Positions 32,453 to 45,400 of a DNA stretch of 64,000 nucleotides are shown one piece after another. The position numbers were made by a program, and so were the translations under genes. Under the pieces are notes generated by a model that saw nothing but the letters and a program-made list of their open reading frames with translations, did no database searches and was not told the origin of the DNA. This DNA comes from Syncephalastrum monosporum B8922 (taxonomy: Eukaryota > Mucoromycota > Mucoromycetes > Mucorales > Syncephalastraceae): NCBI GenBank assembly GCA_000697355.1, contig JNEN01001206.1, positions 396,896 to 460,895 on the forward strand, written 5' to 3'. Position 1 is the stretch's first letter. Every line of letters starts with the position of its first letter.

Positions 32453-34507
32453 ATGTACAACCTGACTAAGGCCACCCGCTCGCGGCTCTTGCCCAACCTC
32501 GCCCGCCAGAACGTAAGTCGAAAAGAGAAGGGGACAAGAATGAATGGGGCTTAACATGGTGCCTTTTTTGTTTTTCCTTAGAACGGTGTCCTCTCGACCC
32601 TGGCCCGTAACTACAGCTCGGGCGGTATCAATGGCCCTGTCATCGGTATCGATCTCGGTACGACCAACTCGTGCGTTTCCGTGATGGAAGGCAAGAACCC
32701 CCGTGTCATTGAGAACGCTGAGGGTGCCCGCACCACGCCCTCCGTCGTTGCTTTCAGCAAGGATGGTGAGCTCCTCGTCGGTCAGGCTGCCAAGCGTCAG
32801 GCTGTCGTCAACTCGCAGAACACCGTCTACGCTACCAAGCGTTTGATTGGTCGTCAGTTCAAGGACAAGGCCGTTCAGGACGATATCCAGGCCGTCTCGT
32901 ACAAGATCGTGCCCCACTCCAACGGTGATGCCTGGGTTGAGGCTCAGGGCAAGAAGTACTCTCCCTCGCAGATTGGTGCTTTCGTCCTCGGCAAGATGAA
33001 GGAGACCGCTGAGGGCTACCTCGGCAAGAAGGCCAAGCACGCCGTCGTCACCGTGCCCGCCTACTTCAACGACGCTCAGCGTCAGGCCACCAAGGACGCT
33101 GGTAAGATCGCCGGTCTGGACGTCCAGCGTGTCATCAACGAGCCCACGGCTGCTGCTCTCGCCTACGGTCTCGACAAGTCGGGTGACAAGGTGATTGCTG
33201 TTTACGATTTGGGTGGTGGTACCTTTGATATCTCCATTCTGGAGATCCAGAGCGGTGTGTTCGAGGTCAAGTCGACCAACGGTGACACTGCTCTCGGTGG
33301 TGAGGACTTTGACTCTCACCTCGTCCGTTACGTCCTCGAGGACTTCAAGAAGGAGTCTGGTCTCGACCTTGGTACCGACCGCATGGCCATCCAGCGTATC
33401 CGTGAGGCTTGCGAGAAGGCCAAGATTGAGCTGTCCTCGACCGTCTCTACTGACATCAACCTGCCCTACATCACCGCCGATGCCTCGGGCCCCAAGCACA
33501 TCAACACCAAGCTGACCCGTGCCAAGTTTGAGTCGATCGTCGGTGGTCTCGTCGACCGCACCATCCCGCCCTGCGAGAAGGCCCTGAAGGATGCTGGCAT
33601 CAAGAACTCGGAGGTCAACGACGTCATTCTTGTCGGTGGTATGTCCCGTATGCCCAAGGTCGTTGAGACCGTGAAGTCCGTGTTTGGCCGTGAGCCCAGC
33701 AAGTCCGTCAACCCCGATGAGGCTGTTGCCATCGGTGCCGCCATCCAGGGTGGTGTCCTTGCCGGTTCCGTGTCCGACATTCTCCTTCTTGATGTCACTC
33801 CCCTCTCGCTCGGTATCGAGACCCTCGGCGGTGTGTTCACCCGTCTGATCAACCGCAACACCACCATCCCCACCAAGAAGGCCCAGGTCTTCTCCACCGC
33901 CGCCGATGGCCAGACCCAGGTCAACGTCCGTGTCTTCCAGGGTGAGCGTGAGCTCTGCCGCGACAACAAGCTCCTCGGTGACTTCAACCTGACCGGCATC
34001 CCGCCTGCTCCCAAGGGTGTTCCCCAGATCCAGGTCGAGTTCGACATTGATGCCGATGGTATCGTCAACGTCGCTGCCAAGGACAAGGCCACCAACCGTG
34101 ACCAGTCCATGACCATTGCCGCCTCGTCCGGTCTGAGCAACGACGAGATCGAGAACATGATCCACCAGGCCGAGGCCAACGCCGAGGCTGACCGCAACCG
34201 CCGTGAGACCATCGAGATGGCCAACCGCGCTGACTCCGTCATGAGCGAGACCGAGAAGGCCATGGATGACTTCAAGGAGCAGCTCGACAAGGCCGAGGCT
34301 GAGAAGCTCAAGGAGAAGATCCAGACCCTCCGTGGTGAGGCTATGAAGGCCCAGTCCGGTGAGGAAATGAACCCTGAGGAGCTCAAGGGCAAGATCGATG
34401 ATCTCCAGCAGAGCTCCCTCAAGCTGTTCGAGATGGTCTACAAGAACCGCGCCCAGCAGGCTGAGCCCTCTGGCAACGAGTCCTCTGGCCAGCAGCAGCA
34501 GCAGTAA
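32453..34507 (+). CDS. SSC1: Mitochondrial Hsp70 (Ssc1/mortalin)
   Basis: Matrix chaperone and motor of protein import. Two exons: 32453..32512 and 32582..34507, giving 661 aa. Residues 1 to about 30 are a presequence ([20 protein letters not shown]). The nucleotide-binding domain begins [13 protein letters not shown] at about 40, with [13 protein letters not shown] and [12 protein letters not shown]. The substrate domain has the [16 protein letters not shown] linker-strand block, and the protein ends in a Gln run after a helical lid. [18 protein letters not shown] and the DnaK-like layout mark the mitochondrial rather than the cytosolic branch. Codon use is strongly biased to C/G-ending codons compared with neighbours, as expected for a very highly expressed gene. 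This bias keeps a 721-codon antisense frame open, which is a shadow. Confidence 0.98.
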
Positions 34508-35034
34508 ATAACCTGTCCTCACAAAAACCCATCCGAACGATCCCCTTTTCTTCGAAAAAAATCAAAATCTTTGTAGATTAGTTTTCATAGAGTACCAAAA
34601 TCATACACTCACGCTCTCACTGTTAATATAACACATCACCCCTCTCCTCATTCGTCATCGGTGTAGTTGTAGTAAATATACTATATCGATTGTATGTATA
34701 AAAAAAAGTAATATGTCAAATCAGTGCTTGATTTTATATGATATCCTCGCTGGGGTATTTTGTGATACGCCTACAAGTAGCACTCGTCGATGCACGTAAT
34801 GGAGCGTATTATGACAATGGAAGACCGGAACCGATCCACTATGTAGAGCTTGCACAGGTGTGATTTATTTGGCGTGTAGAAGGGGAGTGGAACTTTGCGT
34901 GTAAGTGTGTTGGACTGTTGTCTGGTTTGGGGCGTCTAAAAGAACCGTCGATCGTAGCAAGGTGGGAATGGGCGCGTACAAGAACAAAAAAAAAAAAAAA
35001 AAAAAAAAAAAAGATATAACAGAATAAGTTCTAT
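34508..35034. other. Convergent spacer with 27-base poly-A tract
   Basis: Lies between the converging SSC1 and NDUFB3 genes. An uninterrupted A run occupies 34986-35012. On the minus strand this is a T run just past the NDUFB3 stop. No gene. Confidence 0.6.
34986..35012. repeat. Poly-A run, 27 bases
   Basis: Uninterrupted A tract just past the 3' end of NDUFB3 (minus strand). Confidence 0.95.
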
Positions 35035-35247
35035 TTAATGGTGCTTGTTGTCCTTGAGGAAGAAATGCTCAAAGCCGCAGTAAGCGACAAAGGCGACGCT
35101 CGCAATGCCGAAACCAGGGAACATGGCGCGGAAGTTTGCAGATTTGGAGAAAATGGGGTGCTTGCGCCATGCCTCGCGGCGGGCCCAGGGATCGTGGTAG
35201 GTAGGAACGCGCTGCTGGAGTTCGACGTGGCTGCGGCCGGATTGCAT
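35035..35247 (-). CDS. Complex I accessory subunit NDUFB3 (B12)
   Basis: 70 aa, single exon, start ATG at 35247. It has the family core DPWARREAWRKHPIFSKSANFRAMFPG followed by one membrane helix (FGIASVAFVAYCGFEHFF) and a KDNKHH end, matching the DPWGRNEAWR...FKGFKWGFAAF...KKHH pattern of NDUFB3. Role: supernumerary subunit of the distal membrane arm of mitochondrial NADH dehydrogenase. The protein is imported without a cleaved presequence. Its presence shows that this fungus keeps complex I. Confidence 0.9.
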   Translation of the reverse strand: MQSGRSHVELQQRVPTYHDPWARREAWRKHPIFSKSANFRAMFPGFGIASVAFVAYCGFEHFFLKDNKHH

Positions 35248-36099
35248 GTTTGGGTTGATCAACAAAAGAGGAGGGAGTGGTTGTCAGCTGAGGTGGTGTT
35301 TTTCGCACCACCACACAACGGTGGAACCGGGTGGAGACGTCACAGAATCATTGAACCCCCGCCCAGTCATGTCGTTGGCTGACATCTGGGCCCACAGAGA
35401 TCTCTCTCTCTTGTTTCAACATATGCTGCTCGCACACACGGTGATATTAAAGACGGGTCCTCAGCGCAATAATGGCGCCAACATATACGATATAAGCAGC
35501 AGGGACTCATTCCTCCTACTGGAAAGTAGCTGCTTGTGTTGAGGAGTCTCATAATCATAGTGTGCGTGCACCAGTAGCACTTCTGACACATCCTTCTCCT
35601 ATAATGAATGCGTCTTGTCGAGCACATTGGTGCTGCTAATAATGTATGCAATCAGTATACAGGATGAGTTTCAGTGCTTATAGAGCAGGTACTGCTCTAG
35701 ATATAATTCCTGCCTCGTAAGCGCAGCATAGTGTACTACGTGACGATAGTTGGTCACGCTCACATTCTGGGCCGGGCCTATCTCTACGCAGCATTTCTGG
35801 TATTAGGGGTAGCGCATCATCATCTATAATCCTGTAAGATACTGTACTGTACTGTATATTATAGGAATGGGTCAAACACGATTCAGTAGATTAGCCCTAT
35901 ATCACAAGTCTAGAAAGCGATCAGTTTCCTAGAATGTAGGCTGGAATGACGTGATGCTTTTATGCGGGTACATGTGTGTGTGGTATTCTGTGGGGAGCGA
36001 TCACCCGTATTTGGTCACAAAATGCCGAACTTGGGGGGGAGCCAAGCTGTCTTGGCTCAACATAACCTTCTTCTTCCTGTTCCCAATTCACCCTTCAGA
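35248..36099. other. Divergent upstream region of NDUFB3 and the FAS1 gene
   Basis: 850 bases without a supported gene. Short open frames on both strands lack family resemblance. A CTTCTTCTTCCTGTTCCC pyrimidine block at about 36067 directly precedes the next gene's ATG. Confidence 0.55.
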
Positions 36100-38748
36100 A
36101 TGCGGAACAAATTACCCATTCTACTTATGCTCTACCTCGCCGTCGGGTGGGTCACCGCCTACAAGACCATTATCGACGTCCTTTCGGAGGACAAAGACGG
36201 ACGATTCTCACAGCTCATTACGCACCTGCAGCGCAACCGACTTGTGCCACGCATCAACAAACTGGAGGCGGCCACCATGTTTGCGCCCACCGACGAAGCC
36301 TTTGATCAACTTGAAGACGGTGCCGAGATCACGCAAGAGCGGCTGCTGTATCACCTGCTACCTGTGGGCATGACCGGCCAAGACTTCTTCCACGGCCAGC
36401 TCGTCGAGTCACTCTACGTCCGGCCCGGTCTCCTCGGCAAAGAGGACACCGGCCAGCGCATCAAGGTCACGAAGGACGGCAAACTCGGCAAGGGCCGTGG
36501 CAAGGCCTACATCAACGGGGCGGACATTGTCGATAGCGACGTCGTTGTCAATAACCAGACCTACATCCAAGTCATCAATAAGGTTCTGGAACCGCCTCCG
36601 ATGCTTGGTAAGGGTCCTTTATAGTTGAAACAGCTCGGTTAATCTAACGAATGTATGTGGTATATGCCCTACCACTCTTCCTCTTCTCTCTTTTATTTTC
36701 CTTTTTGTAGGCGAGATCCTCAAACAGCACCCGAATTTGTATGCATTCATGCAGCGCGTCGGACTTGCAGATGAACTCGACCAGCCCAGACCATTCACCG
36801 TCTTTGTCCCGCGTCAGGAATATATCCTCGATAAGCTCAACCCGATCGAACAGACATACCTCAACTCGTCTTTTGGAAAAGACGACCTTTCCTCCATTCT
36901 CAGGTACACCGTCCTGAAGGATCCGCTCTACAAGTCCACCTTTCCTGCTGGCAAAAGTACCCGTAAGTGCCCCTGCCCTTCCCTCGAATGACTCTTTTTT
37001 AACCTGTTTGATGGAAAGATGATACGCTCTCTGGAGAGTCTCTATCAACCGCAGTGGACAAAAACGATGTGCTAACTATCAATGGTGTACCTGCTGCGAA
37101 CACAGATATCCTGGCTGCGAACGGTAAGGTGAACTCTGACAAAAGAGCTTGTTCACTTATGTCACCATGGAAATGCAGGTGTGATCCATGAGTTAGAAGA
37201 CCTATACTACCCAGGAAGCCTCGAGTTCACTGCGCGCAAATACTTGTATGGTCTGAATGCAACCAAATACGTATCACTTTTGGACGAGCAGGGACTCGGT
37301 TATTATATGGACGATGCCAGTCACAACTACACGTTCCTCTGCCCCGGAAATGATGATATTGACGAGGACGAGATACCCTATAATGAACGCCAGGATTGGC
37401 TGAGCTACCATCTTCTGGATGGGGCCTGGCACTCGGATGATATGCAGGACGGACTATTGATCGAGACGGAATTTGCGTCTCCCCATCTTGGTGGTGCACG
37501 GCAGCGTGTGCCTGTGTTCGTACAGCCTGAAAGTGCACTCACTGTCCCTCAGTCGCCAGAGCTCGCGGTGGCGGGTCAGTCGATCCGATTTGCACATTCG
37601 CGTGTGCTCGATGCGGGTAAGTAGCAAGAGATGTGCGCTTTGCACATATTGATCGTGTATGGTTCCTTTTTCCAGTGTCCGTCAAGAACAGCGTCATCTA
37701 TCAGCTCTCAGAGCCACTGGCACTGCCTGGCGATATGCTCTCACGCCTTGTGGTTGACCTGGACCTATCGACCTTTATCGCAACACTTTATGTGTCCGAA
37801 GTGGCCGATGAAATAAAGGCTGCGGATGGTGTCACGATATTTGTGCCGTCCAATGACGCGTTTCAAAACCTTGGCCTGGTCGCCAAGTACCTCATGCATC
37901 AATCTGGAAAGACACATTTGCAGTCCGTGCTACGGTACCACGTTGCGAAGGGTCTCCTGTATCGCGAGACGATGCAAAGCAAATGGCATGAGGTGGAGAC
38001 TCTCGCAGGTGCGACTCTGCGCACGAGTACCAATGACCAGGGCGAAATTTCCGTGGGTCACCCCGACAAGGTGGACGAACGAGGCAAGCTCGTCGGTGAA
38101 GCAACGGATATCCTCGTGGATAATGGCGTGGTCCACAAGACGGATACAGTCTTAATTCCTGATCAAGTGCAGATCTCCAACGAACACCTGCTCCGCGGTA
38201 TCGAGGCCAATTCAATGCTCGAGGTGCTTACCAAGTCTGGTCTGCTCGACGGCTTGAATCAAACCGAAGTACTCGTGCTCGCGCCCACCGAAAAAGCGTT
38301 TGCCCATATGGATCTTGAAGCCCTGCTCGAAGACCCGTATCAACTCGAGCGCGTCGCAAAACTTCACCTGGTCCCTGCTGGATGGCAGCAATGGTCTCAG
38401 GGGGCCAAATACCCTACTTTCTTATCCGACAAGGATACGGTCGAGATCAAACAAGAGAAAAACGGTGCCTGGATCGTCAAGGTCAAGGACCAGGACGAGG
38501 ACAACGGCGGTTTGGGACACATCCTTGCCATGGGCCGAGCATCCCCTCGCGTAGGCGGCGGCGGTGTCATCCAGATCGATACTGTCTTAATGCCGGTGCA
38601 CCGCGGTTTGTTTGGCTTGCCTTTTGGCTGGTCAGTTGCCTTGATCACAGGCGTCTCCGTCATTCTTGCTTCGATTGTAGGCGTCTGTGGCTTCTTTGCC
38701 TATAAGATATATACCCGCAGACGTCTCGGTTACCAAAGCATTGAGTAA
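36100..38748 (+). CDS. Fasciclin (FAS1) repeat membrane protein
   Basis: Five exons: 36100..36607, 36711..36962, 37019..37123, 37179..37616, 37676..38748, giving 791 aa. A signal peptide (about 1-21, LPILLMLYLAVGWVTA) leads into what I read as five successive FAS1-type domains, with conserved TMFAPTDEAFDQ, FTVFVPRQEYI, YTFLCPGNDDI, VTIFVPSNDAFQ and VLVLAPTEKAF strands. These are paired with downstream H2-like segments (LRYHVAKGLLYRE, LHLVPAGW). A single membrane helix near the C-terminus (WSVALITGVSVILASIVGVCGFFAY) ends in a short basic tail, so it is type I. FAS1 proteins mediate adhesion; yeast and filamentous fungi have vacuolar or cell-surface members whose role is poorly known. The third repeat is the most divergent. 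Confidence 0.92.
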
Positions 38749-39432
38749 ATAAATGCGGCAGTCTGCTTTACCCAAGAAAAAGCATATGTATGCATCTTAA
38801 TACGACGATGTATCTATTAAAAAAAGAGGTAGAAGAGAGTGTAATACGATGCTTTGCCTAACATGGCCAGCTGACAGAGAGAGCTGTTATGTTTTTTGTG
38901 TAATGTATTATGCTGCATTGCCAGCTTGAACGCGCTAGAGAGTCTGTGCGCACAAGCATGGTTTCATGGAAGATAGTAACGTGATGCTGGTATCATAAAC
39001 AGAGAATGTATGGGACATTAGCCTTTGTCTCAAAGACGATATCAATATGGTTCGATGATTTCCGCTCAGTAAGCAAAGATCACGTGCGCAGGCGTAACAT
39101 ATTATCTGTAAGATACCTGGGTATACTTGCATGCACCATTGGTACAAAATGAATAAAAACCTCCTAGGAGAAATATGCTAATCGTCCACTGGAATATTAA
39201 TAAGAGCATTGTGCGTATGCATCGTGGCTACTGCAGCTTGACCAGTTTCTGAACGAGTTGATATCCAGTCAGATAAGAATTCTTATTGAGCAAATACGAA
39301 GAGGAAAGGGAAATAAGAGTCATGTACAAAGTCTGCTCGAGGTAAGTCTACACTCCTAATAAAGCTAGACAATTAGAAGGAGAGAGTAAGGCGTTGCAAA
39401 AGATCGAAACATTTCAAACAAAAAAGGTTGAT
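38749..39432. other. Convergent spacer, no gene seen
   Basis: Between the converging FAS1 and XMAP215 genes. AT-rich, no supported coding sequence. Confidence 0.6.
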
Positions 39433-42400
39433 TTAGAAGTTTTGTGAGTTGCGGTCCGGCCGACCGCCAAACTTTTGCTTCAGTCTCAACAGCCGCTGCT
39501 TGATCTCCGTGGCGTCATCTAATCAATGTGAGCTCGCGAGCTCCTACTCGTCTTCCGAGAGCTTACCTGTATGTACACTGTTCCGCACGCTACTTGAGCC
39601 CGAGAAAGTGGCAGCGCCGGCGGAGGAGTTGGGAGTCGATGAAGCAGGGCGATGGAGGTCAGCAAAGGAGTTGCGGTTGCTAAGCTCTTGCGGCGCAGGC
39701 GAAACTGACGGCGGTGATGGCGAGTGTGATGCGGGTGTATCAACAGCCATTGCATGGGGGGGCACACTGCTGTTGACAGGCGTGGTGGGGCTCGTGTTGG
39801 AAGGTGGGGTTGATACTGTGGACACCGTGGCCGCACTTGTGGGATTTGCCGTCTGAACCGACTGGAGCTCGCTGTCCTCGGCAGCCAGGTTACTCAAACC
39901 ACGCCGGATATAACTCTGAAAGTAAGTGCCGGTCTGGCCCAGATACGCGTTCACCTTGGCTTCTGCGAGCGGATACTTCTTCTGGAACTCGTAAAGCTCA
40001 ATGATACCCTGTGCAAATTCATATACATGGCGTTGAGTCTCGACTTATTATCGGCCACGCTTCTGTTTTTTCTTACCTGTTTGGTCTGATCGCGCGTGCC
40101 AATCTTGACAAAGATTTGCGTGAGCAGATTGTTCATTTCATGGTCAGTGATGGGTCGCGTGCCGACGTGCTCGGGCTCATCAACTTGCATCGCGTCATCG
40201 TGCTGTGCCTGAACGTGAGTGTGTCTTGGCGGAGGCGGGCTCTGGTACACATTGTTGCCATGGTATTGCGGGGTTGCGACGGGTATGGTGGCAGGTGGAT
40301 CGTTCTCGTGCTCGGCCGACGAGGGGTGGGAGGCCATCGAACCTGACCGGGCCATGCCGGTCGACTTGAGGGACGAGATGGAATTGGGCCGGCTGAGCGA
40401 CGCACGCTGAGCAAATCGATCCTCCTGATAAACCTGCTGTGGAGACCCGAGGCTACTGCGCGGTGATGCTTGCTGATGGCCGCGGTCGCGCTCGCGCTTG
40501 CGGCAGGCTTGGAGCATGTGGTGGAGGTAGGGGTACACGCTGCTGCTCTGGGGGTTCTCAATCAACGTCAAGTGCTGGAAGATGGCATCCCCCAGGCCTG
40601 TCACGAGTTCGAGAAGCAGGGTCTTCACCGTACGCAGGGGCATTTCGCCCAACGGAACCTTCTCGGCTGCACGTCGCTTCCACTCCGTTGGAGGGGTCGT
40701 AATAAAGAAACGGTTGATTTCGTACAGCAGCTCGTCAGCATTCAGCACACCCGTACGCAGGTTCTCCTGAACCGTCTTGGCAAGCTTCCATAAACATTTC
40801 ATGGTCAACTCGGTGTACCGCGTCTCCTTGGCCGTCGGCGGATCGCCTGGTCGCAGCCCAGCCGCGCAAGTACCCAGAATAGAAAGGAGCGCACTAGAAA
40901 TATGACAAGGTTGAGACACACACGCATCTTTCATGAAATTCTGTGTTTGCTAACCTGAAAGTGGCATTGCGGTCACTGTTCTCCAAAACTTTGACCATCG
41001 CGACGTTGAGCGCCTTCGAAAGTTGAGGCCCGAAATCCATATCGAGCATCTTCTGGTCCAAAAGGCGGTGGGCGAGTTCCTCGAGCAGATGATGCAAAGC
41101 GCTCTGCGAGACGGCGCATGCCAAGTTCTTGTTCGAGAAAAGGAGCACAAGCGCGTTCACAAGGTGTTTGCAGAGACGCGTGGTTGCAGGGTAGTGGGGA
41201 TCGACAGACGAGTAGGCGAGGCGGACTTGGAGGGTCATCGCGTTGATCAGCGGCTCTATTTCGGGAAGAATGATGTCCGGTTGTGACCCTAGCAGCTTGT
41301 CCAGCTGTTTAAGTGCCTCGATACTTGGTTGTGGGTCACCACTGCCGATCTGCGATATCAAATAATCCACAAAGCCCTCCTGGCGGTCGGGCTGCGCAGG
41401 AGCTGGTTGTGCATGGGCAGCCACTCGCGGCTGGCGCATGGAGGATGGTCCTGGGGCAACACGCGGCTCATTGAGGCCAACCATGCCACCTGTTTCCGGG
41501 ATCCGGTTGCCATAATCATCTATGACGTCTTCCATCGGGTCTGGTTCCTGGTGGCGCCGCTGGGAGGGAGGCTGAATGTTCGATCGCGCCTTGCCGGCTG
41601 GGCGTGGTAGACGGGGCAGCTGGCTCACGGTGGGGAATTCGTCTATTTCCATTTCTTCGGCCTGTTGTTGCGCGCGCGCTTCCTTTTCTGCGATCACACT
41701 CGGTGAGGGCTTCGTACGCTTAAGGCGTTCCTCGAGCATGCCCTTTTCTTTTTCACCGAGGCGGCTGACGTGCTTGAACACAACATCACCGATTAAAATG
41801 TAAGCCTGTGCCACGGCCGTCAGCGCCGCATTGCGCACACCGGCGTCTCTGTCGCCAATGTGAGAAGCTATCAAGGGCAGGGCCTTGTTGGGGAGCATTA
41901 CGGAGATACCGTTGCGCTGGATCAGGGCACCCACTTCTTCGAGACATTCAGCACGCGCCTTGGCGTTCTTTGAGTTGGCGGCTGAATCTAGCAAGTAGTT
42001 GAACACTTTGCTCGCCGGGTAAATACTGCACAAAGATTTGAGGATAGCTCGAATACGCGCACGCATCACCTCTTTCGGATCTCCAATCTATTGGATAGAT
42101 ATCTTATGTGAGACACAACTTCCAATATCTCTTCTTCTTTGCATCATACCTTGTTAATTAAGAAAGGAAGGAAGGAGACGGCTTCATACTCGGAAAAGTG
42201 ATACCCCTCCTCATCCATGATTGACACCAGGTGTTGCGTAAGATCCAGGCACTTGATCAGCATGCTCGTGTTTGTATCAAAGAAGCGCAGGGTCAAGTAT
42301 TTGAGTATCAGGTCCGAGTTGGCAATGTAGGCCTGCTTGACATCTGAGAAATCCACGCCGTATTTGTTTTCAGGGTTGGCAATGCACTCGTCCAACAGGC

Positions 42401-45400
42401 TCAGACCACTCAGACGGTCGCGCTCAGCATACTGACTTGTGCTGAACAACAGGCTGCATACTTCGCTTGACATGTTGGCCTCGCAGAGCGAGCGCAGGCC
42501 GTCGACAATGTCTTGGCGAGGGGTATCGAATTGCCATCGAATTTCCTTCTTGGCGCGAACCTGCTTGGCACGCGTATCGGATGTCGTGATCGGGAGCTTG
42601 CCTTGTTCAGGCGCAGAAGCAGCAACTGAAGCAGCTGAAGCAGCCGATGACGCGCTGCTGGAGATACCGGTGGCGCGAGGGGCACGCAAGGATGGCTTCT
42701 TGACAGAACTAAGACGCGATTTTGTGAGCTTGCTCTCGCCCGCAGCAGCGCGTTTGGCCGGGGTCGTGGGAGGCGCTGAGGCTGCGGCGGGTGCAGCGGG
42801 CGTGACGCTTGCCGCCGTGCCGCGGCAGGCTTCAATCATAGGCATGACCGCTTGACGTTGCGCGCCCTTGAGTTCAGACGCTTTGTGAACGACCGTGTCG
42901 TATCCCGCGCTGGCGATGACAAATGGCAGGCAGGCCTGAGCCTGTTTGCGCACATCCGAGTTGCGGTCTTGCAAGCAAGAGAGGATGGGTGCTACCATCG
43001 GTGACAAGTCACCGCTCGCGTTGTCCTTGAGGCTAGCTGCGAGCCAGGGGAGGAGCTCTTTACGGAGCTGCGGTGCGTCAGCAGATAAGCTGGTGGCAAG
43101 GGAACTGATCATGCCATCCAGGCCCGCGTTGACACGGAACTGCTCGAGTGCGGCTACGCCTGCTGCGCGGACATTAGCCTTATTGTCGGAGAGAGCGCTT
43201 GCCACCGGTCCAGTAAGAGTTTTGAGGTATTTCTCAAACGGCTTGCCGGAAGCTGTAGCGAGCTGGGCAGCGATATCCAACGCCATGACTTGAAGATTCT
43301 TGTTACTGTCGTTCAAGCGAGTCTTTAGTACACCACTTGGGAATTCACCTAGAATAAGATAGTTACAATTAGACAAATGGAAACGATAGTCTGAAACATA
43401 CCAAGATTGGGCTTTATGCGTTTGTTGGCGCCTTCAATGATAGCCAAAGCTTTCTCTAGACCTTCTTTACGCATTTTCCAGTTGCTGTCGTTACACTCGG
43501 ATGAAATTTTGGCGAGTTGGGAGGATATGTCCACGCGTGGGAACAAAGACTCGACTGCATCGCTTGCTGCTGCCGCTCCTCCACCGCCACCGCCACCACC
43601 ATTGGAGGATTCAGCTTGAGCCTAAAGACAACTTTAGTCGAATCTCTTATATATAATCCAACGGACTTACGGTTGTGCGAGAGGGTTGAGGAGGATCCAT
43701 CTTGGACACCTTTTCAAATTCGGCTTCAATGTTGGCGAGCAAAGCAGGGCTCACGTCTTGTACAAAGGATTTGACCTCTGTTGAATGCATAAGTACTTGT
43801 CTCTAATCGTCCACACACTCAACTCACCTGGGCCAATGTACTGGCGCAGACCACCAAGGACGGTCACTGCATTTGTACGAACAGAAGCATTGGTATTGCC
43901 GAGCGCCGTCTTTAAAAAGTCGATAAGATCGCGCACCTGCAGACCGGCGATGCCAAAGTCCATCAGGGCTGTGTGTACCCACGCAAGCGAGTCAGCGAGA
44001 ACCTTGGGCGACTTGGCTTTCTTCAAGATTGGATAGGATTGCGAAAATACAAACTGAAGTGAAGTTTTCTCGGCATATGTTAGCAGGCATTCACCTGCTG
44101 GCTTTTTGAGTTTGATGTCACCCAACTTTTCGACCAAGACTAAAGAGAACGTCAGTCAGTAAAACCATCATGGGACTCTTGTTTCTTTTTCCATACCTTG
44201 CACACTCAAAGCAACACATCCTTTTGAAAACTTCGGGGACCGTTCTGCCAAGAGCTGGAGCGTGGCAAAGAGTTTACCCATGACTTGAAAGTTCATTTCT
44301 TTCCAACCAGGCTTCTTGGATAAAGCGCGCACGACGATTTCGGGCTCAGTGTCGATCGGGTCTTGACCGTCAAAGAAACTGTATAGGGACTCCATCGCAG
44401 CCAGTCGCACTTTCCATGCGCTCTGAGCCACATCATTCAAAATCTGCTCGGAAATAAACTCGCTGGCGCGTGCTTCTGCGTCTTCTTGGGCAAATTTGTA
44501 TTTGACTTCTTCAGGACCGCTCGAGGGCGGCAGCTTGGCAGCTTTCTTCGGTGCAGCTGCTGCAGGAGCAGCAGATGTTTTGGGACGTGCAGAGGCAAGG
44601 GTGGGTTTTTTGGCAGCCGAGCTACCAGCCAGACGTGCTGGCGGCTTACGCTTTGGTGGGCTCATGGCCGGAGGTGCTGGATCTTCATCCATCGGTTCGG
44701 GTTCGGGGGCGGTTGCCTTTTTGGGAGGAGCCTTTTTGACAGGTGCCTGGATTTTCCATTTAGTAAAATCACATTATATAGTAAGCGTCATAATCACCTT
44801 CTTCGCTGCGGGTGGCGGGGGTGCAGGTTTCTTTGCCACGACAGGCTTGGCTTTGACTTCTGCTTTTTCACAGGCGTCCTTGATCTTGCCCATTTTGATC
44901 TCATCCAGACCGTCGGTGTATGCATTCATGGCTTTTTCACCCACCACCTTCATTAACGTACCCAAACCTTCTGCGCTGGCTTCACGCGCATTAGCATCCG
45001 CGTCATCGAGAGTTTTGAGCATCATCTCGGCGAACGCCTTGATTTCAGGTTTCACGGGGGCCACGCGTGTCTCTTTTAATCGACGAGATAGTAACTTGAC
45101 AGATTGCGCTCGGACTTGTGGGTTTTTATGCTTCACTGCGGCGCCGATGTCCTCAATCATGTCCGCAAGTGGTACAGATGCAAGCACTGCGTTAAGACCG
45201 TTGGAGAGTTGCTCAAGAATAGCTGGTTTTCGCTCTTTGAGCTTTTCAATCATGGGTGGCGCGATCTGATGGACAGTTATGATTATCCGTTTCTGCAGAC
45301 GATGGTGCATGATGACTTACCACTCCTTTATATTTGGCAAAATCTTGTCGGAGGCCCACAGCAATAACTTCAACGCAATTAGCGGCTGTACCCACAAGCA

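Noticed and set aside
32357..34522. 721-codon open frame antisense to mitochondrial Hsp70
   Set aside because: Leu/Gly/Val-rich product with no family resemblance, explained by C/G-ending codon bias of the sense gene.
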